The notes beneath the pieces were generated by a model. The model was not told where the DNA came from and did no database searches. It saw nothing but the letters and a program-made list of their open reading frames with translations. Source: Candidatus Polarisedimenticolia bacterium (GTDB lineage: Bacteria; Acidobacteriota; Polarisedimenticolia; Gp22-AA2; AA152). Taken from it: a stretch of 57,732 nt of DNA. Positions 22,345 through 31,032 of this stretch are shown here, piece after piece. Each line of letters starts with the position of its first letter. Within the stretch, counting starts at the first letter, position 1. The position numbers and the translations under genes were made by a program. The DNA is taken from contig DASTZC010000081.1 of NCBI GenBank assembly GCA_035764505.1, positions 1-57,732 on the forward strand, written 5' to 3'.

Positions 22345-25026
22345 CTAAGAACGGGCCGATTCCGCCTCGAACACCGCATCCCGGAACCAGCGTCTCCCGC
22401 CCACCGATCCCCTCAGTCCCCAGATCGCGAGCCCCAGAATGGCCAGCAGCGGCAGCATGATCGTCGCTCCATACCAGGCGCCGGGCTCGATCCCGATCGG
22501 AAGCTGGTCGAGGAGCCGATTGACCGTTCCCAGCACGACCATCGCAAGCAGCCCGAAGCGGAACAGCGCCGTGAAGAAGATGACCACGCCAATGGCCAGG
22601 CCGACAAGCGAAATGACGGGACTTCCCGACTGAAAGGTCACCACGGCGCCGATGATCGAAGTTCCCGTGATGGCCACCCAGGTGCGTCCTGAAAGCAGCC
22701 GCAGGATGAGGAGGAGCATCAAGGGGAAGAACATCTCCAGCGCCGAGCTGACGTGCACTCCCAGCAACGCGGCGATACCGTTGCGGAAGCCACGCATCGA
22801 TTCGAGGGCCCAGATGTCGATTCCGGGCAGGCTCCCGGGGAGCCCCAGCCGCGCCGCCAGGACAGTCACACCGGTGCCGGCCAGGGAGAGGAGGACGCCG
22901 AACAGGCTGCCGACCAGGACGTCGCGGCCCACCAGCGGATCGCGGAAGCGACCGTCCACCAGCCTCACCCAGGAAACCAGCATGCGGGGCCAGAGCTTCC
23001 GGGCATAGGGTTCCAGCGCGAGATAGAGGACGCCAACCATGCAGACCCGATAGGTCGACCAGGCCAGATGCGCCATGAGCAGGTCCACCTCCGCATCGCT
23101 CGGCAGGTGGTGTGCGGAAAGCATCCAGAGGAGGCGCAGCGTTCCCAGATAGACGGCGCAGCGCAGAGCTCCTCTCCAGTCGCCCCGTCCCTGGCGCAGG
23201 TTGCGGGTGGCGACGACCAGGGCGGCGACGATCGCCGACACGAAGACGGCGGCGCGCGCGAAGCGGACGATCCAGGGATCCGACCCCGAAGGCTCGGAGC
23301 CTGCCTCTTCGCCGCGATCCCAGGGAGCGAAAATCCGGAACCCCACGACCTTTCCCGCCAGCCCCGCCGCTTCGAGGCGCACCGGCGTCGGCGGGGAGGT
23401 GGGATACTCAGCCTTCCAGGCCTTGCGGGTATCGGAGAAACAGGGCGGGACCCACTGCGGCTCCACGCTCTCGAGACTGCTTTCCGCGAATCCCGCGATC
23501 GATAGGAGCTTCGCCCAGTCGGGCTCACCGGCGGGCGCCCCGGTTGGAAGCTTCTCCGGAGGCGTCGCCGCGAGCGCCACCAGCCTGCCGTCGGATCCCA
23601 GCGTGACGTCGAGCATCCCCGGCCGGAGGGGTGGAGGATCCAGGAACCAGTCGCCGATCGTCCCCTTGCTCTCGCGCACCAGCAGCGCCGGGCTCTCCCG
23701 GAGGCGGAACTGGATGACCGCAGGCTGGGGCCGGGCCAGCGTCTCCGGCCATTGCGGCGGAGGACGCAGGCGGTTCAAATAGGAGAGATAGCTGGTATCG
23801 ATGGTGAAAGCGACAATATGGTCCGCGGGGCGCTCGGTGTATCCCAGCTCCCCGAGGATTTCCCGGGCCCTCTCGGCGAGCACCTCGGGTGATTTCGACA
23901 GCCTGGAGAGGAGGAGAACCTGACTGCGGGCCGCGAGTGGGACGAGTGCCGCCATCCCCAGGACAATTCCGGCGAAGAGCATCGCCGCCGTCTTCACGCG
24001 GAGGCCTTCGGAGTCACCTCCCGCGGCGACCATCTCAGGGGAGGGAGTTTCTCCCGCGGCCAGCGCGGCGGCAATGGGATCCCCGCCCGGCAGCGCCGCC
24101 GCCACCGCCAGCGCGGAGGAAGGCCGGCCGGCGGGGTCGGGGCTCAGGCAGCGCAGAATGATCCGCTCCACGGCCGGATCGAGCCCCCCGACCACGCTCG
24201 AGGGAGACGTGGGGGAGGTGGTGGTCTGCTTCTTGAGAAGATCGGCTCCCGAGGTCGAAGAGTAGGGCCGCTTGCCGGTGAAGGCCTCGTAGAGAATCAA
24301 TCCGAGCGCATACAGATCGCTGCGCTGCGTGACCCCTTTTCCTTCCAGCTGCTCAGGCGCCATGTAGGCGGGTGTCCCGGAGCGAGCCTCGTCACCTTTG
24401 ACCTCCTCCCCCAGCGCCGCCAGCCCGAAGTCGGTGATGCGGGCCCGGCCACGGCCGTCGATCATGATGTTGGCGGGCTTGAGATCACGATGCAGGACGC
24501 CGGCGTCGTGCGCCGCCGCCAGGCCGGCGCTGATCTGGCGCGCGATTTCGACCCCTTTGTCCGGGGGAAGGCGGCCGATGCGCCTCAGGAGCGAGGCGAG
24601 GTCCTCGCCGTCGACATACTCCATCGTCAGGAAGTGGTTGCCGTCCACCTCGCCCACGTCGTAGACGCGGCAGACGTTGGGATGGGCCACCTGGCGCGCG
24701 ATGCGTACCTCGTCGTGGAACCGGGCCAGCCGCGCCGCGTCCTTCTCGATTCCCGGAGGCAGGAACTTGAGGGCAACCGCCTGACCCAGCTTCAGGTCGT
24801 CGCCCCGGTAGACCTCACCCATGCCGCCGCGTCCGAGCAGGGCGATGATGCGGTAGCGATCGCCGAGCAGGGTGCCGGGAAGGAACCGGCCGTGCCGGGG
24901 GTCGGAGGAGGACGAGCCGGAGGAGCTCAGGCGCGTCGGTGCCTCGGAATCGCTCAGGGACGCGCCGCAGGAAGGGCAGAAGTGCCCGAAGCCGGCTTCG
25001 GAAGAGCAGGTGGGGCAGCGCGCCAT
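22345..25026 (-). CDS. zinc-ribbon Ser/Thr protein kinase with polytopic membrane domain
   Basis: This is an 893-residue Hanks-type kinase. An N-terminal zinc ribbon (CPTC and CPSC within residues 4-20) precedes the kinase domain (about 55-315), which has the glycine loop LLGRGGMGEVYRG, Lys in VALKFLP, HRDLKPANIMID and the DFG-Asp in ITDFGLA. A membrane helix near 350-370 leads to an extracytoplasmic region (about 375-600), and at least eight hydrophobic segments fill 600-880. All catalytic residues are present. This architecture is common in Acidobacteria-type genomes. The substrate is unknown. It lies downstream of the AAA ATPase gene, 67 bases apart on the same strand. Confidence 0.9.
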   Translation of the reverse strand: MARCPTCSSEAGFGHFCPSCGASLSDSEAPTRLSSSGSSSSDPRHGRFLPGTLLGDRYRIIALLGRGGMGEVYRGDDLKLGQAVALKFLPPGIEKDAARLARFHDEVRIARQVAHPNVCRVYDVGEVDGNHFLTMEYVDGEDLASLLRRIGRLPPDKGVEIARQISAGLAAAHDAGVLHRDLKPANIMIDGRGRARITDFGLAALGEEVKGDEARSGTPAYMAPEQLEGKGVTQRSDLYALGLILYEAFTGKRPYSSTSGADLLKKQTTTSPTSPSSVVGGLDPAVERIILRCLSPDPAGRPSSALAVAAALPGGDPIAAALAAGETPSPEMVAAGGDSEGLRVKTAAMLFAGIVLGMAALVPLAARSQVLLLSRLSKSPEVLAERAREILGELGYTERPADHIVAFTIDTSYLSYLNRLRPPPQWPETLARPQPAVIQFRLRESPALLVRESKGTIGDWFLDPPPLRPGMLDVTLGSDGRLVALAATPPEKLPTGAPAGEPDWAKLLSIAGFAESSLESVEPQWVPPCFSDTRKAWKAEYPTSPPTPVRLEAAGLAGKVVGFRIFAPWDRGEEAGSEPSGSDPWIVRFARAAVFVSAIVAALVVATRNLRQGRGDWRGALRCAVYLGTLRLLWMLSAHHLPSDAEVDLLMAHLAWSTYRVCMVGVLYLALEPYARKLWPRMLVSWVRLVDGRFRDPLVGRDVLVGSLFGVLLSLAGTGVTVLAARLGLPGSLPGIDIWALESMRGFRNGIAALLGVHVSSALEMFFPLMLLLILRLLSGRTWVAITGTSIIGAVVTFQSGSPVISLVGLAIGVVIFFTALFRFGLLAMVVLGTVNRLLDQLPIGIEPGAWYGATIMLPLLAILGLAIWGLRGSVGGRRWFRDAVFEAESARS

Positions 25027-25093
25027 CGGCGTTCTCGCAGGCCCTGGGTTGCGACTCGGATGCGGATCGTAGCACGCGCCGGAGTCGGGATTC

Positions 25094-26587
25094 TCAATGG
25101 GCGCTGCGGGTGCGCTCCCGGGCCCAATTCCTGAGGGCCTGGATCTTCTCTCCCATCGTCTGGATCAGCGGCCGGGTGCGGGTGATCTCCTGGAGAATCG
25201 TCTCCGTGGTGAGAGGGCGGCCGCCCGAGAAGGCGGTGTACAGCGCGGCCACGATTGCCTGCTCCACCTCGGAGCCGCCGAAGCCTTCCGTCGCCTCGAC
25301 CAGGCGGGGCAAATCGAAGGCGGTTGGGTCCTTGCCCCGCTTCTTCAGATGGATCGCGAACAGCGCAGCGCGCGCCTGGGCGTCGGGAAGGTCCACGAAG
25401 AAGATTTCGTCGAAGCGCCCCTTGCGCAGGAACTCGGGAGGGAGGATCGAGACGTCGTTGGCGGTGGCGACCACGAAGACGTCTCCCTTGCGGTCCTGCA
25501 GCCAGGAAAGGAACGTGCCGAAGATGCGCTTGGAGAGCCCGCCATCCTCGGCCTCGCCGGCGGCGGAGAAGGCCTTCTCCAACTCGTCGATCCAGAGCAC
25601 GGCCGGAGCCATCTTCTCCGCCATGGCCATTGCCTTGCGGAAATTCTTCTCGCTCTCTCCGACATACTTGTCGTACAAAGCGACCGGATCGAGCTTGAGC
25701 AGCGGCAGATTCCACTCGCGCGCCACCGCCTTGGCGCACAGGCTCTTGCCGCACCCGGGAACTCCAAGGAGGAGCACTCCCTTCGGGAAGGCCAGACCGA
25801 AGCCGGCGGCGCGCGCCGGGTCGGTGAGAATGGCGCGGCGCTCCGCCAGCCATGATTTCAATCCCGCCAGGTCGGCGATATCTCCCATCCCTTCCTCGGC
25901 CGGGAAGTACTCGAGCACTCCTTCCCGCTCCACCACCGCCTTCTTCGCCGCGATCACTCCCGCGATGTCCTCGGGTGAAAGAACGCCGTCCTCCAGGACG
26001 GCGCGGCTGAGGATGCGCTCCGCCTCCTGCAGCGTCAGCCCTTTCAGGTTGTTGAGCAGGCGGGTGAAATCCTCCGCCTTCATCGCCACCTGGATCGGCA
26101 TCCGCGCAGAGAGATCCTTCAGCACCCGATGCAGCAGGTCGCGGTACTCCGACAGCTCCGGGGAGGGCAAACGCAGAGTGGCGGAGATCGGCTTCACCGC
26201 CTCGGGAAGCTCGAGCGCGGTGCCGGTCAGGATCAGCGCTCCGGTGGAACGGGTGAACGGCTCGGCGGCGTCCTTCAGGCGGGCGGCGAGGACCTTGTCT
26301 TCCAGGAAGCCGCCCAGAGAGAGGAAGTGGTAGAGCGCGGGGAGCCGCGCGCTCTCGATGTGCGCCAGCGCCTGCCCCGGATCGGCGGTGCCGTAAATCG
26401 CGCCGCTCTCGCCGTCGCGCCGCAGCCCCTTGGTGGGCGTCCAGGAGAAGAACGGCACCCGCAGGCGCGCCGCGAGCTTGCGCAGCAGGGATTCGGCCCG
26501 ATCCTGCTCGTCGGTTTCCAGGACGATGATGCAGTAGCGCGATCGGATCAGCAGGTGGAGGTCTTGGAGGGGGTCGCGCACCGGCAT
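25094..26587 (-). CDS. Ycf46-like AAA family ATPase
   Basis: This is a 497-residue protein with an N-terminal Ycf46-type domain (about 1-230; LIRSRYCIIVLETDEQDRAE near the start). A classical AAA module follows (about 255-480). Walker A is GVPGCGKS, Walker B is VLWIDELEKAF, the sensor region is VVATANDVSILPPE and the Arg finger is near RKGRFDEIFF. The family is conserved with chloroplast Ycf46, and its exact role is unclear (linked in some bacteria to photosynthesis or stress). It probably acts as a hexameric remodeller in the cytoplasm. It heads a possible two-gene unit with the downstream Ser/Thr kinase. Confidence 0.88.
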   Translation of the reverse strand: MPVRDPLQDLHLLIRSRYCIIVLETDEQDRAESLLRKLAARLRVPFFSWTPTKGLRRDGESGAIYGTADPGQALAHIESARLPALYHFLSLGGFLEDKVLAARLKDAAEPFTRSTGALILTGTALELPEAVKPISATLRLPSPELSEYRDLLHRVLKDLSARMPIQVAMKAEDFTRLLNNLKGLTLQEAERILSRAVLEDGVLSPEDIAGVIAAKKAVVEREGVLEYFPAEEGMGDIADLAGLKSWLAERRAILTDPARAAGFGLAFPKGVLLLGVPGCGKSLCAKAVAREWNLPLLKLDPVALYDKYVGESEKNFRKAMAMAEKMAPAVLWIDELEKAFSAAGEAEDGGLSKRIFGTFLSWLQDRKGDVFVVATANDVSILPPEFLRKGRFDEIFFVDLPDAQARAALFAIHLKKRGKDPTAFDLPRLVEATEGFGGSEVEQAIVAALYTAFSGGRPLTTETILQEITRTRPLIQTMGEKIQALRNWARERTRSAH

Positions 26588-26701
26588 GTTCTCTCGGAGG
26601 ATCCTGGTGCACTCGGCGACGCGCGACGATAGCGGATTTGAGGTTTAATATCAACCCTTTTGGGCCGGGGCGACGGCGCTTCGGAAAAGCGGGGGAGAAG
26701 C

Positions 26702-27466
26702 TTGGAAGCGGCGCTGGAGACGCGGGGACTCACCAGGACGTTCGGCGAGCTGCGCGCCGTCGACGGCATCGATCTGGAGGTGCCGCGCGGCACCCTGTAC
26801 GGTTTTTTGGGCCCCAACGGCGCCGGCAAGTCGACGACCATCAAGTGCCTCACCGGGCTGCTGCGGCCGAGCGCGGGAACAATGCGGATCCTGGGGCTCG
26901 ATCCGGTGAAGGAGCCCGTCGCCGTGAAGCGCCGCGTGGGCGTGGTCCCGGAAGATCTGGCGCTGTTCGACCGTCTCACCGGCGCGGAGACGCTGACGTT
27001 CGTCGGCAAGGTGCACGGTCTGCCGCAGGCGACGCTGGCGTCGCGCAGCGCCGAGCTGCTCGATCTGATGGACCTGAAGGGCGCCGCGGGAGTCCTGGTG
27101 GCCGACTATTCGCACGGCATGCGCAAGAAAATCGCGCTGGCCGCAGCGCTGCTGCCGGGCCCGCACCTTCTCTTCCTGGACGAGCCTTTCGAAGGGATCG
27201 ACGCCGTCGCCTCGCGGCAGATCAAGGATCTCCTGCACGCGTTCGTCGGGCGCGGCGGCACCGTCTTCCTCACCTCCCACATCCTGGAGATCGTCGAGCG
27301 CCTCTGCACGCACGTCGGCGTCATCGCCAAGGGAAAGCTGGCGGCGCAGGGGCCGCTGGAAGCGCTGCGGTCGGGCGGCGGCGGCCGGACGCTGGAGGAG
27401 GTCTTCCTGGACCTGGTGGGGGCCTCCGAGGAGCGCGGCTCCGACCTCGCATGGCTGTCGGGATGA
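26702..27466 (+). CDS. ABC transporter ATP-binding protein
   Basis: This is a 254-residue ABC ATPase of the ABC-2 exporter type. Walker A is GPNGAGKS (about residue 40), the signature is a variant YSHGMRKK, Walker B is LLFLDEPFEGID and the H-loop is LTSHILE. It energises the permease encoded immediately downstream. The start is probably TTG 26702, preceded by GGGGGAG at proper spacing; an upstream start at 26660 has no site. Its TGA overlaps the next gene's ATG by four bases (ATGA). The substrate cannot be inferred. Confidence 0.88.
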   Translation: MEAALETRGLTRTFGELRAVDGIDLEVPRGTLYGFLGPNGAGKSTTIKCLTGLLRPSAGTMRILGLDPVKEPVAVKRRVGVVPEDLALFDRLTGAETLTFVGKVHGLPQATLASRSAELLDLMDLKGAAGVLVADYSHGMRKKIALAAALLPGPHLLFLDEPFEGIDAVASRQIKDLLHAFVGRGGTVFLTSHILEIVERLCTHVGVIAKGKLAAQGPLEALRSGGGGRTLEEVFLDLVGASEERGSDLAWLSG

Positions 27467-29214
27467 TCCGCACCGCGCGCGTCATCCTCTGGCTGCGCTG
27501 GCGGCTGCTGCTCAACCTGATGAAGCCGACGAAAAAGCGCGACACGCTTGAGCGCGCCTCGCGCGCGCTGCAGGTCCTCGGTCCGGCGCTCATGGTAATT
27601 CTCTTCCTGCCGGGGGTCCTGCTGGTCGGCTTCCTGGGGGCGCTGGCCGGCTACTACCTGCCGCAAAGCGGCCAGGTCCATCAGCCGATCCTCCTGATCC
27701 TGCGCATCATGCTCGGGGCGGAGCTGGGAATGACCTTCCTGGCGCCGCTGCTGCGCGCCGCGCAGGGAAGCATGCCGAACGCCGAGCGCCTCATTCTCCT
27801 CCCCATTCCGCTGCGCGCGCTCTACATCAGCGAGCTGATCGCCGCCCTGGTCGAGCCCTGGTCCGCCATCCTGGCCTCCGGCACGCTGGGCCTGGCCCTG
27901 GGGCTGGCGGCGGCGGACGCCTGGGCCGCCGCAGCCATCGCCTTGCTGGCCGGGCTCGCGCTGCGGCTGCTGATCGCCGCATTGTCGACCCTGTGCTCGA
28001 CGGCGGCGCAGCTGATCTTTCGCGACCGCCGCCGCGGCGAGCTGGTGAGCTTCGTGCTGCTCACCTCCCTGGCGATCCTCGGCTTCATGCCGGGGCTGCT
28101 GTCGACCTGGAACCGGGACCGCCGAGGTCCGACGACCTTGGAGAAGGTCGAGGAGAAGGCGGCCGAGTCGCCGGCCGAGAAGAAGCGCCGGCCGCCCGAT
28201 GCGCCCGGCTGGTCGGGAAAGGCGCTGCCGCTCTGGTCGGTGATCTATCCGCCCGAGCTGTACGTGAAGAGCGTCGCCAAGGCGGCCGACGCCGCGGAGG
28301 CCGTGGCGCTGCTGCCGGTGGCGATCCTCTGGGGCTGGGCGCTGGGGCTGCAGGCGGGAGGGTTCGGGATCTACCGGCGGCTGATGGAGACACCGGAGGT
28401 GGCGACGCCGCGGCGCGGATCGCGGGTGCTGGAGCCGCGCTGGCCCCGCGTTCCCTGGATCAGCGACGCCGCCTCGGCGGTGGCGATCGCCCAGATCCGA
28501 CTGGTGCTGCGCTCGGTCCAGGGGAAGATCCAGACGGTGATGCTCCCCGCCGTGATCCTGGTCCTGGGGATCCTCTGGAGGCGCCGTCCGCCGGAGCTGG
28601 TGCCGGAGGGGTTCGCCTTTCCGATCGGGCTCCTCCTCGGCGGCTTCGCCGTCTTCCTGGCGATGACTACGCTGGAAGGGACGGTGCTCAACCAGTTCGC
28701 CAGCGACCGGGCCGGATTGACCCTGGAGTTTCTTTCGCCCATCTCCGATGCCGATTTGATTGCCGGCAAGGCGGCGGCGGGCGCCATTCTGGGGACTTGC
28801 CGAGGCGTCCCGTCGATTCTGGTCGCCGCCGTCATCGCGCCGGGCGGCTCGCCCTGGCTCTGGCTGTGCCTGCCCTTCGCAGGTGCCGCGGTCTTCTCGC
28901 TGATGTCTCCGGTGGGAGCGATCCTCTCCGCCGTCTTCCCGAAGGCGGTGAATCCGGCCCGGCTGACCAAGCAGAACCAGCCCCATCCGCTCGCCGCGAT
29001 CCTTGGAATGATGGTAAGCGTCCTGGCGCTGGCGCCGGTGGTCGGGCTGACCGCGCTGGCCACCCTCCTCGTCGGCAGCCCGCCGCTGGCGCTGCTGCTC
29101 GATGCCCTCTACACCGCTGCCGCGATGCTGGTCTCTGTCCCCCTGTTCCGGCTCGCGGCGCACATCCTCGCCGGCCGGCGCGAGAACCTGGCGCTCGTAG
29201 CTCAGGGCCGCTGA
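27463..29214 (+). CDS. ABC exporter permease (about 12 membrane segments)
   Basis: This 583-residue integral membrane protein has two halves of about six hydrophobic segments each. They are separated by a charged cytoplasmic stretch (about residues 220-260, rich in Lys/Glu, e.g. EKVEEKAAESPAEKKRRP). It is translationally coupled to the ATPase through an ATGA overlap; an alternative ATG at 27451 would add four residues. The large size suggests a duplicated ABC-2-like permease. Substrate unknown. It ends 17 bases from a convergent second ABC operon. Confidence 0.75.
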   Translation: MIRTARVILWLRWRLLLNLMKPTKKRDTLERASRALQVLGPALMVILFLPGVLLVGFLGALAGYYLPQSGQVHQPILLILRIMLGAELGMTFLAPLLRAAQGSMPNAERLILLPIPLRALYISELIAALVEPWSAILASGTLGLALGLAAADAWAAAAIALLAGLALRLLIAALSTLCSTAAQLIFRDRRRGELVSFVLLTSLAILGFMPGLLSTWNRDRRGPTTLEKVEEKAAESPAEKKRRPPDAPGWSGKALPLWSVIYPPELYVKSVAKAADAAEAVALLPVAILWGWALGLQAGGFGIYRRLMETPEVATPRRGSRVLEPRWPRVPWISDAASAVAIAQIRLVLRSVQGKIQTVMLPAVILVLGILWRRRPPELVPEGFAFPIGLLLGGFAVFLAMTTLEGTVLNQFASDRAGLTLEFLSPISDADLIAGKAAAGAILGTCRGVPSILVAAVIAPGGSPWLWLCLPFAGAAVFSLMSPVGAILSAVFPKAVNPARLTKQNQPHPLAAILGMMVSVLALAPVVGLTALATLLVGSPPLALLLDALYTAAAMLVSVPLFRLAAHILAGRRENLALVAQGR

Positions 29215-29231
29215 AACGCGGGACCCGGCTC

Positions 29232-30020
29232 CTACTTCACCAGGCGGCGTTTCATCAGGAAGATCCCGAGCAGGCAGACCGGTGCCGTGAGCGCCAGCAG
29301 CGCGGCGACGTCCCAAACGGCGCGCAGGGTCAGGCGGCCGAGGCTCGCCTCGCGCATCACCGACACGACGTGAGTGAGCGGCACCGCCTGCGCCAGGATC
29401 TGTCCCCAGCGCGGCAGCACGTCCAGCGGGAAGAAGGTCCCCGAGAAGAGGAACATCGGCATGATGAAAAGGAAGGTCGGGAAGTTGAAGGAATCGATCT
29501 GCGGCACGATGCCGGTGAAGCAGAGGGCCAGTCCCGAGAAGAACAGCCCCGCCAGGAACGAGAAGGGGAGGATGACCAGAGTTTGAGGATAGGAGAGGAC
29601 GCCGAAGAAGCTCACCGCGGCCATCATCACGGCGCAGCCGATCGTCCCCTTGGTCGCCCCCCACAGCAGCTCGCCCGCCATCACGTCCTCCAGCGTCAGC
29701 GGCGTGGTGACCAGCGCGTCGAAGGTGCGCTGGTAGTACATGCGCACGAACGTGTTGTAGGTGTTCTCGAAGAAGGCCTGGAACATCACCTGCGTGGCCA
29801 GCAATCCGGGGGCGATGAAGGTGGTGTAGTCGATGCTCTCGCCGCGATAGGGGACCTCGTGGACCAGCGCGCCCACGCCCGCCCCGAAGGCCAGCAGGTA
29901 GAGGATCGGCTCGAGCAGCGGCGGCACCAGGTTCGTCTTCCAGGTCACGAAATAGACGTCGCGGTTCCTCTGCCAGACCCGCAGGCTGCGCGCGCTGATG
30001 TTGCGCACCAGGTCGATCAT
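29232..30020 (-). CDS. ABC-2 type permease (NodJ-like)
   Basis: This 262-residue membrane protein has six hydrophobic segments and the ABC-2 signature (TFIAPGLLATQVMFQAFFEN, PMFLFSGTFFPLDVLP). It is similar in layout to NodJ and other polysaccharide, drug or lipid exporter permeases. The ATG at 30020 overlaps the TGA of the ATPase gene by four bases, which fixes the start. It works with the ATPase just upstream as a half-transporter pair. The substrate is unknown. Confidence 0.9.
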   Translation of the reverse strand: MIDLVRNISARSLRVWQRNRDVYFVTWKTNLVPPLLEPILYLLAFGAGVGALVHEVPYRGESIDYTTFIAPGLLATQVMFQAFFENTYNTFVRMYYQRTFDALVTTPLTLEDVMAGELLWGATKGTIGCAVMMAAVSFFGVLSYPQTLVILPFSFLAGLFFSGLALCFTGIVPQIDSFNFPTFLFIMPMFLFSGTFFPLDVLPRWGQILAQAVPLTHVVSVMREASLGRLTLRAVWDVAALLALTAPVCLLGIFLMKRRLVK

Positions 30021-30928
30021 TCGCGCAGCTCCCTGCCGGTGAGGGTCAGGAAGAGATCCTCCAGCCCCGCGGTGCGCACCATGCAGCGCTCGACCGGGTA
30101 CTTGCCGGCAATGGCGGAGAGCACCGACTCGCCGGAGTCGGTGTAGACGAAGAGCCGGTCGCAGTCCGACTCGAAGCGCCAGCCGCTGCGGCGCGCCAGC
30201 TCCCGCAGCGCTTCGGACGCGCCCCAGACTTCGACCACCTCCCGTCCGACGCGCTCTTTCACCAGCGCCGCCGGATCCCCCTCGACCAGGATCTTGCCGT
30301 GGTCCATGATCACCAGCCGGTCGCACAGCGTTTGCGCCTCGTCCATGTAGTGGGTGGTGAGTAGGATCGTCTTTCCCTGGCGCCGCAGCTGCCGGATCCG
30401 ATCCCAGACCTGGTGGCGCGACTGCGGATCCAGCCCGGTAGTGGGCTCGTCCAGGATCAGGAGGTCGGGATCGTTGATGAGCGCGCGGGCAATCACCAGG
30501 CGGCGCTTCAATCCGCCGGAAAGGTCGCGGATGCCGCTGCCGCGCCGCTCCCACAGCCCCATGAAATCGAGCAGCTCCCGCGCCCGCTTCTCGCGCACGG
30601 GAGCGGGGATGCCGAAGTAGCGGCCGAAGACCAGCAGGTTCTTGTGGACCGAGAAATCGGGATCCAGGTTGTCCTCCTGCTGGCAGACCCCGATGCGCGC
30701 CTTGATCTCCCGGGGGTGGCGGCGAACGTCGTAGCCGAACACCCGAAGATCGCCGGATGTCACCGGCGCGAAGCAGTGAATCATCTTCACGGTGGTGGTC
30801 TTGCCGGCCCCGTTGGGTCCCAGGAAGCCGAAGCACTGCCCGGCGGGGATGGCGAAGTCGATCCCGTCCACCGCCGTGAGGTCGGCGTAGCGCTTCACGA
30901 GCGCATGGGCTTCGATGACCGGCGTCAC
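30017..30928 (-). CDS. ABC transporter ATP-binding protein (NodI-like)
   Basis: This 303-residue ATPase has Walker A GPNGAGKT, the Q-loop in GVCQQEDNLDPDFSV, the signature LSGGLKRRL, Walker B LLILDEPTTGLDP and the H-loop TTHYMDEA. The C-terminal extension (about 220-303) resembles the DUF4162-like tail of NodI/DrrA ATPases. The GTG start at 30928 has GGAGGAG three bases upstream. It forms an operon with the NodJ-like permease through a four-base overlap. Confidence 0.92.
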   Translation of the reverse strand: MTPVIEAHALVKRYADLTAVDGIDFAIPAGQCFGFLGPNGAGKTTTVKMIHCFAPVTSGDLRVFGYDVRRHPREIKARIGVCQQEDNLDPDFSVHKNLLVFGRYFGIPAPVREKRARELLDFMGLWERRGSGIRDLSGGLKRRLVIARALINDPDLLILDEPTTGLDPQSRHQVWDRIRQLRRQGKTILLTTHYMDEAQTLCDRLVIMDHGKILVEGDPAALVKERVGREVVEVWGASEALRELARRSGWRFESDCDRLFVYTDSGESVLSAIAGKYPVERCMVRTAGLEDLFLTLTGRELRE

Positions 30929-31032
30929 GAGCTCCTCCAGGGGGGAGACAGGGTACGGGATTGGATTCGAACACTCAAGATGTCAGGAGTGAACGGAGAG
31001 GCGGGCAGTCAGGGAAATCCGGCCGGAGAAGC

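Noticed and set aside
30021-30974. Upstream extension of the NodJ-like permease frame
   Set aside because: It lies out of frame across the NodI-like ATPase. The ATGA overlap at 30017-30020 sets the permease start.
30959-30975. Second TTCGAAC sequence resembling a T-loop
   Set aside because: The stem bases on both sides do not pair, and no anticodon arm is present nearby.
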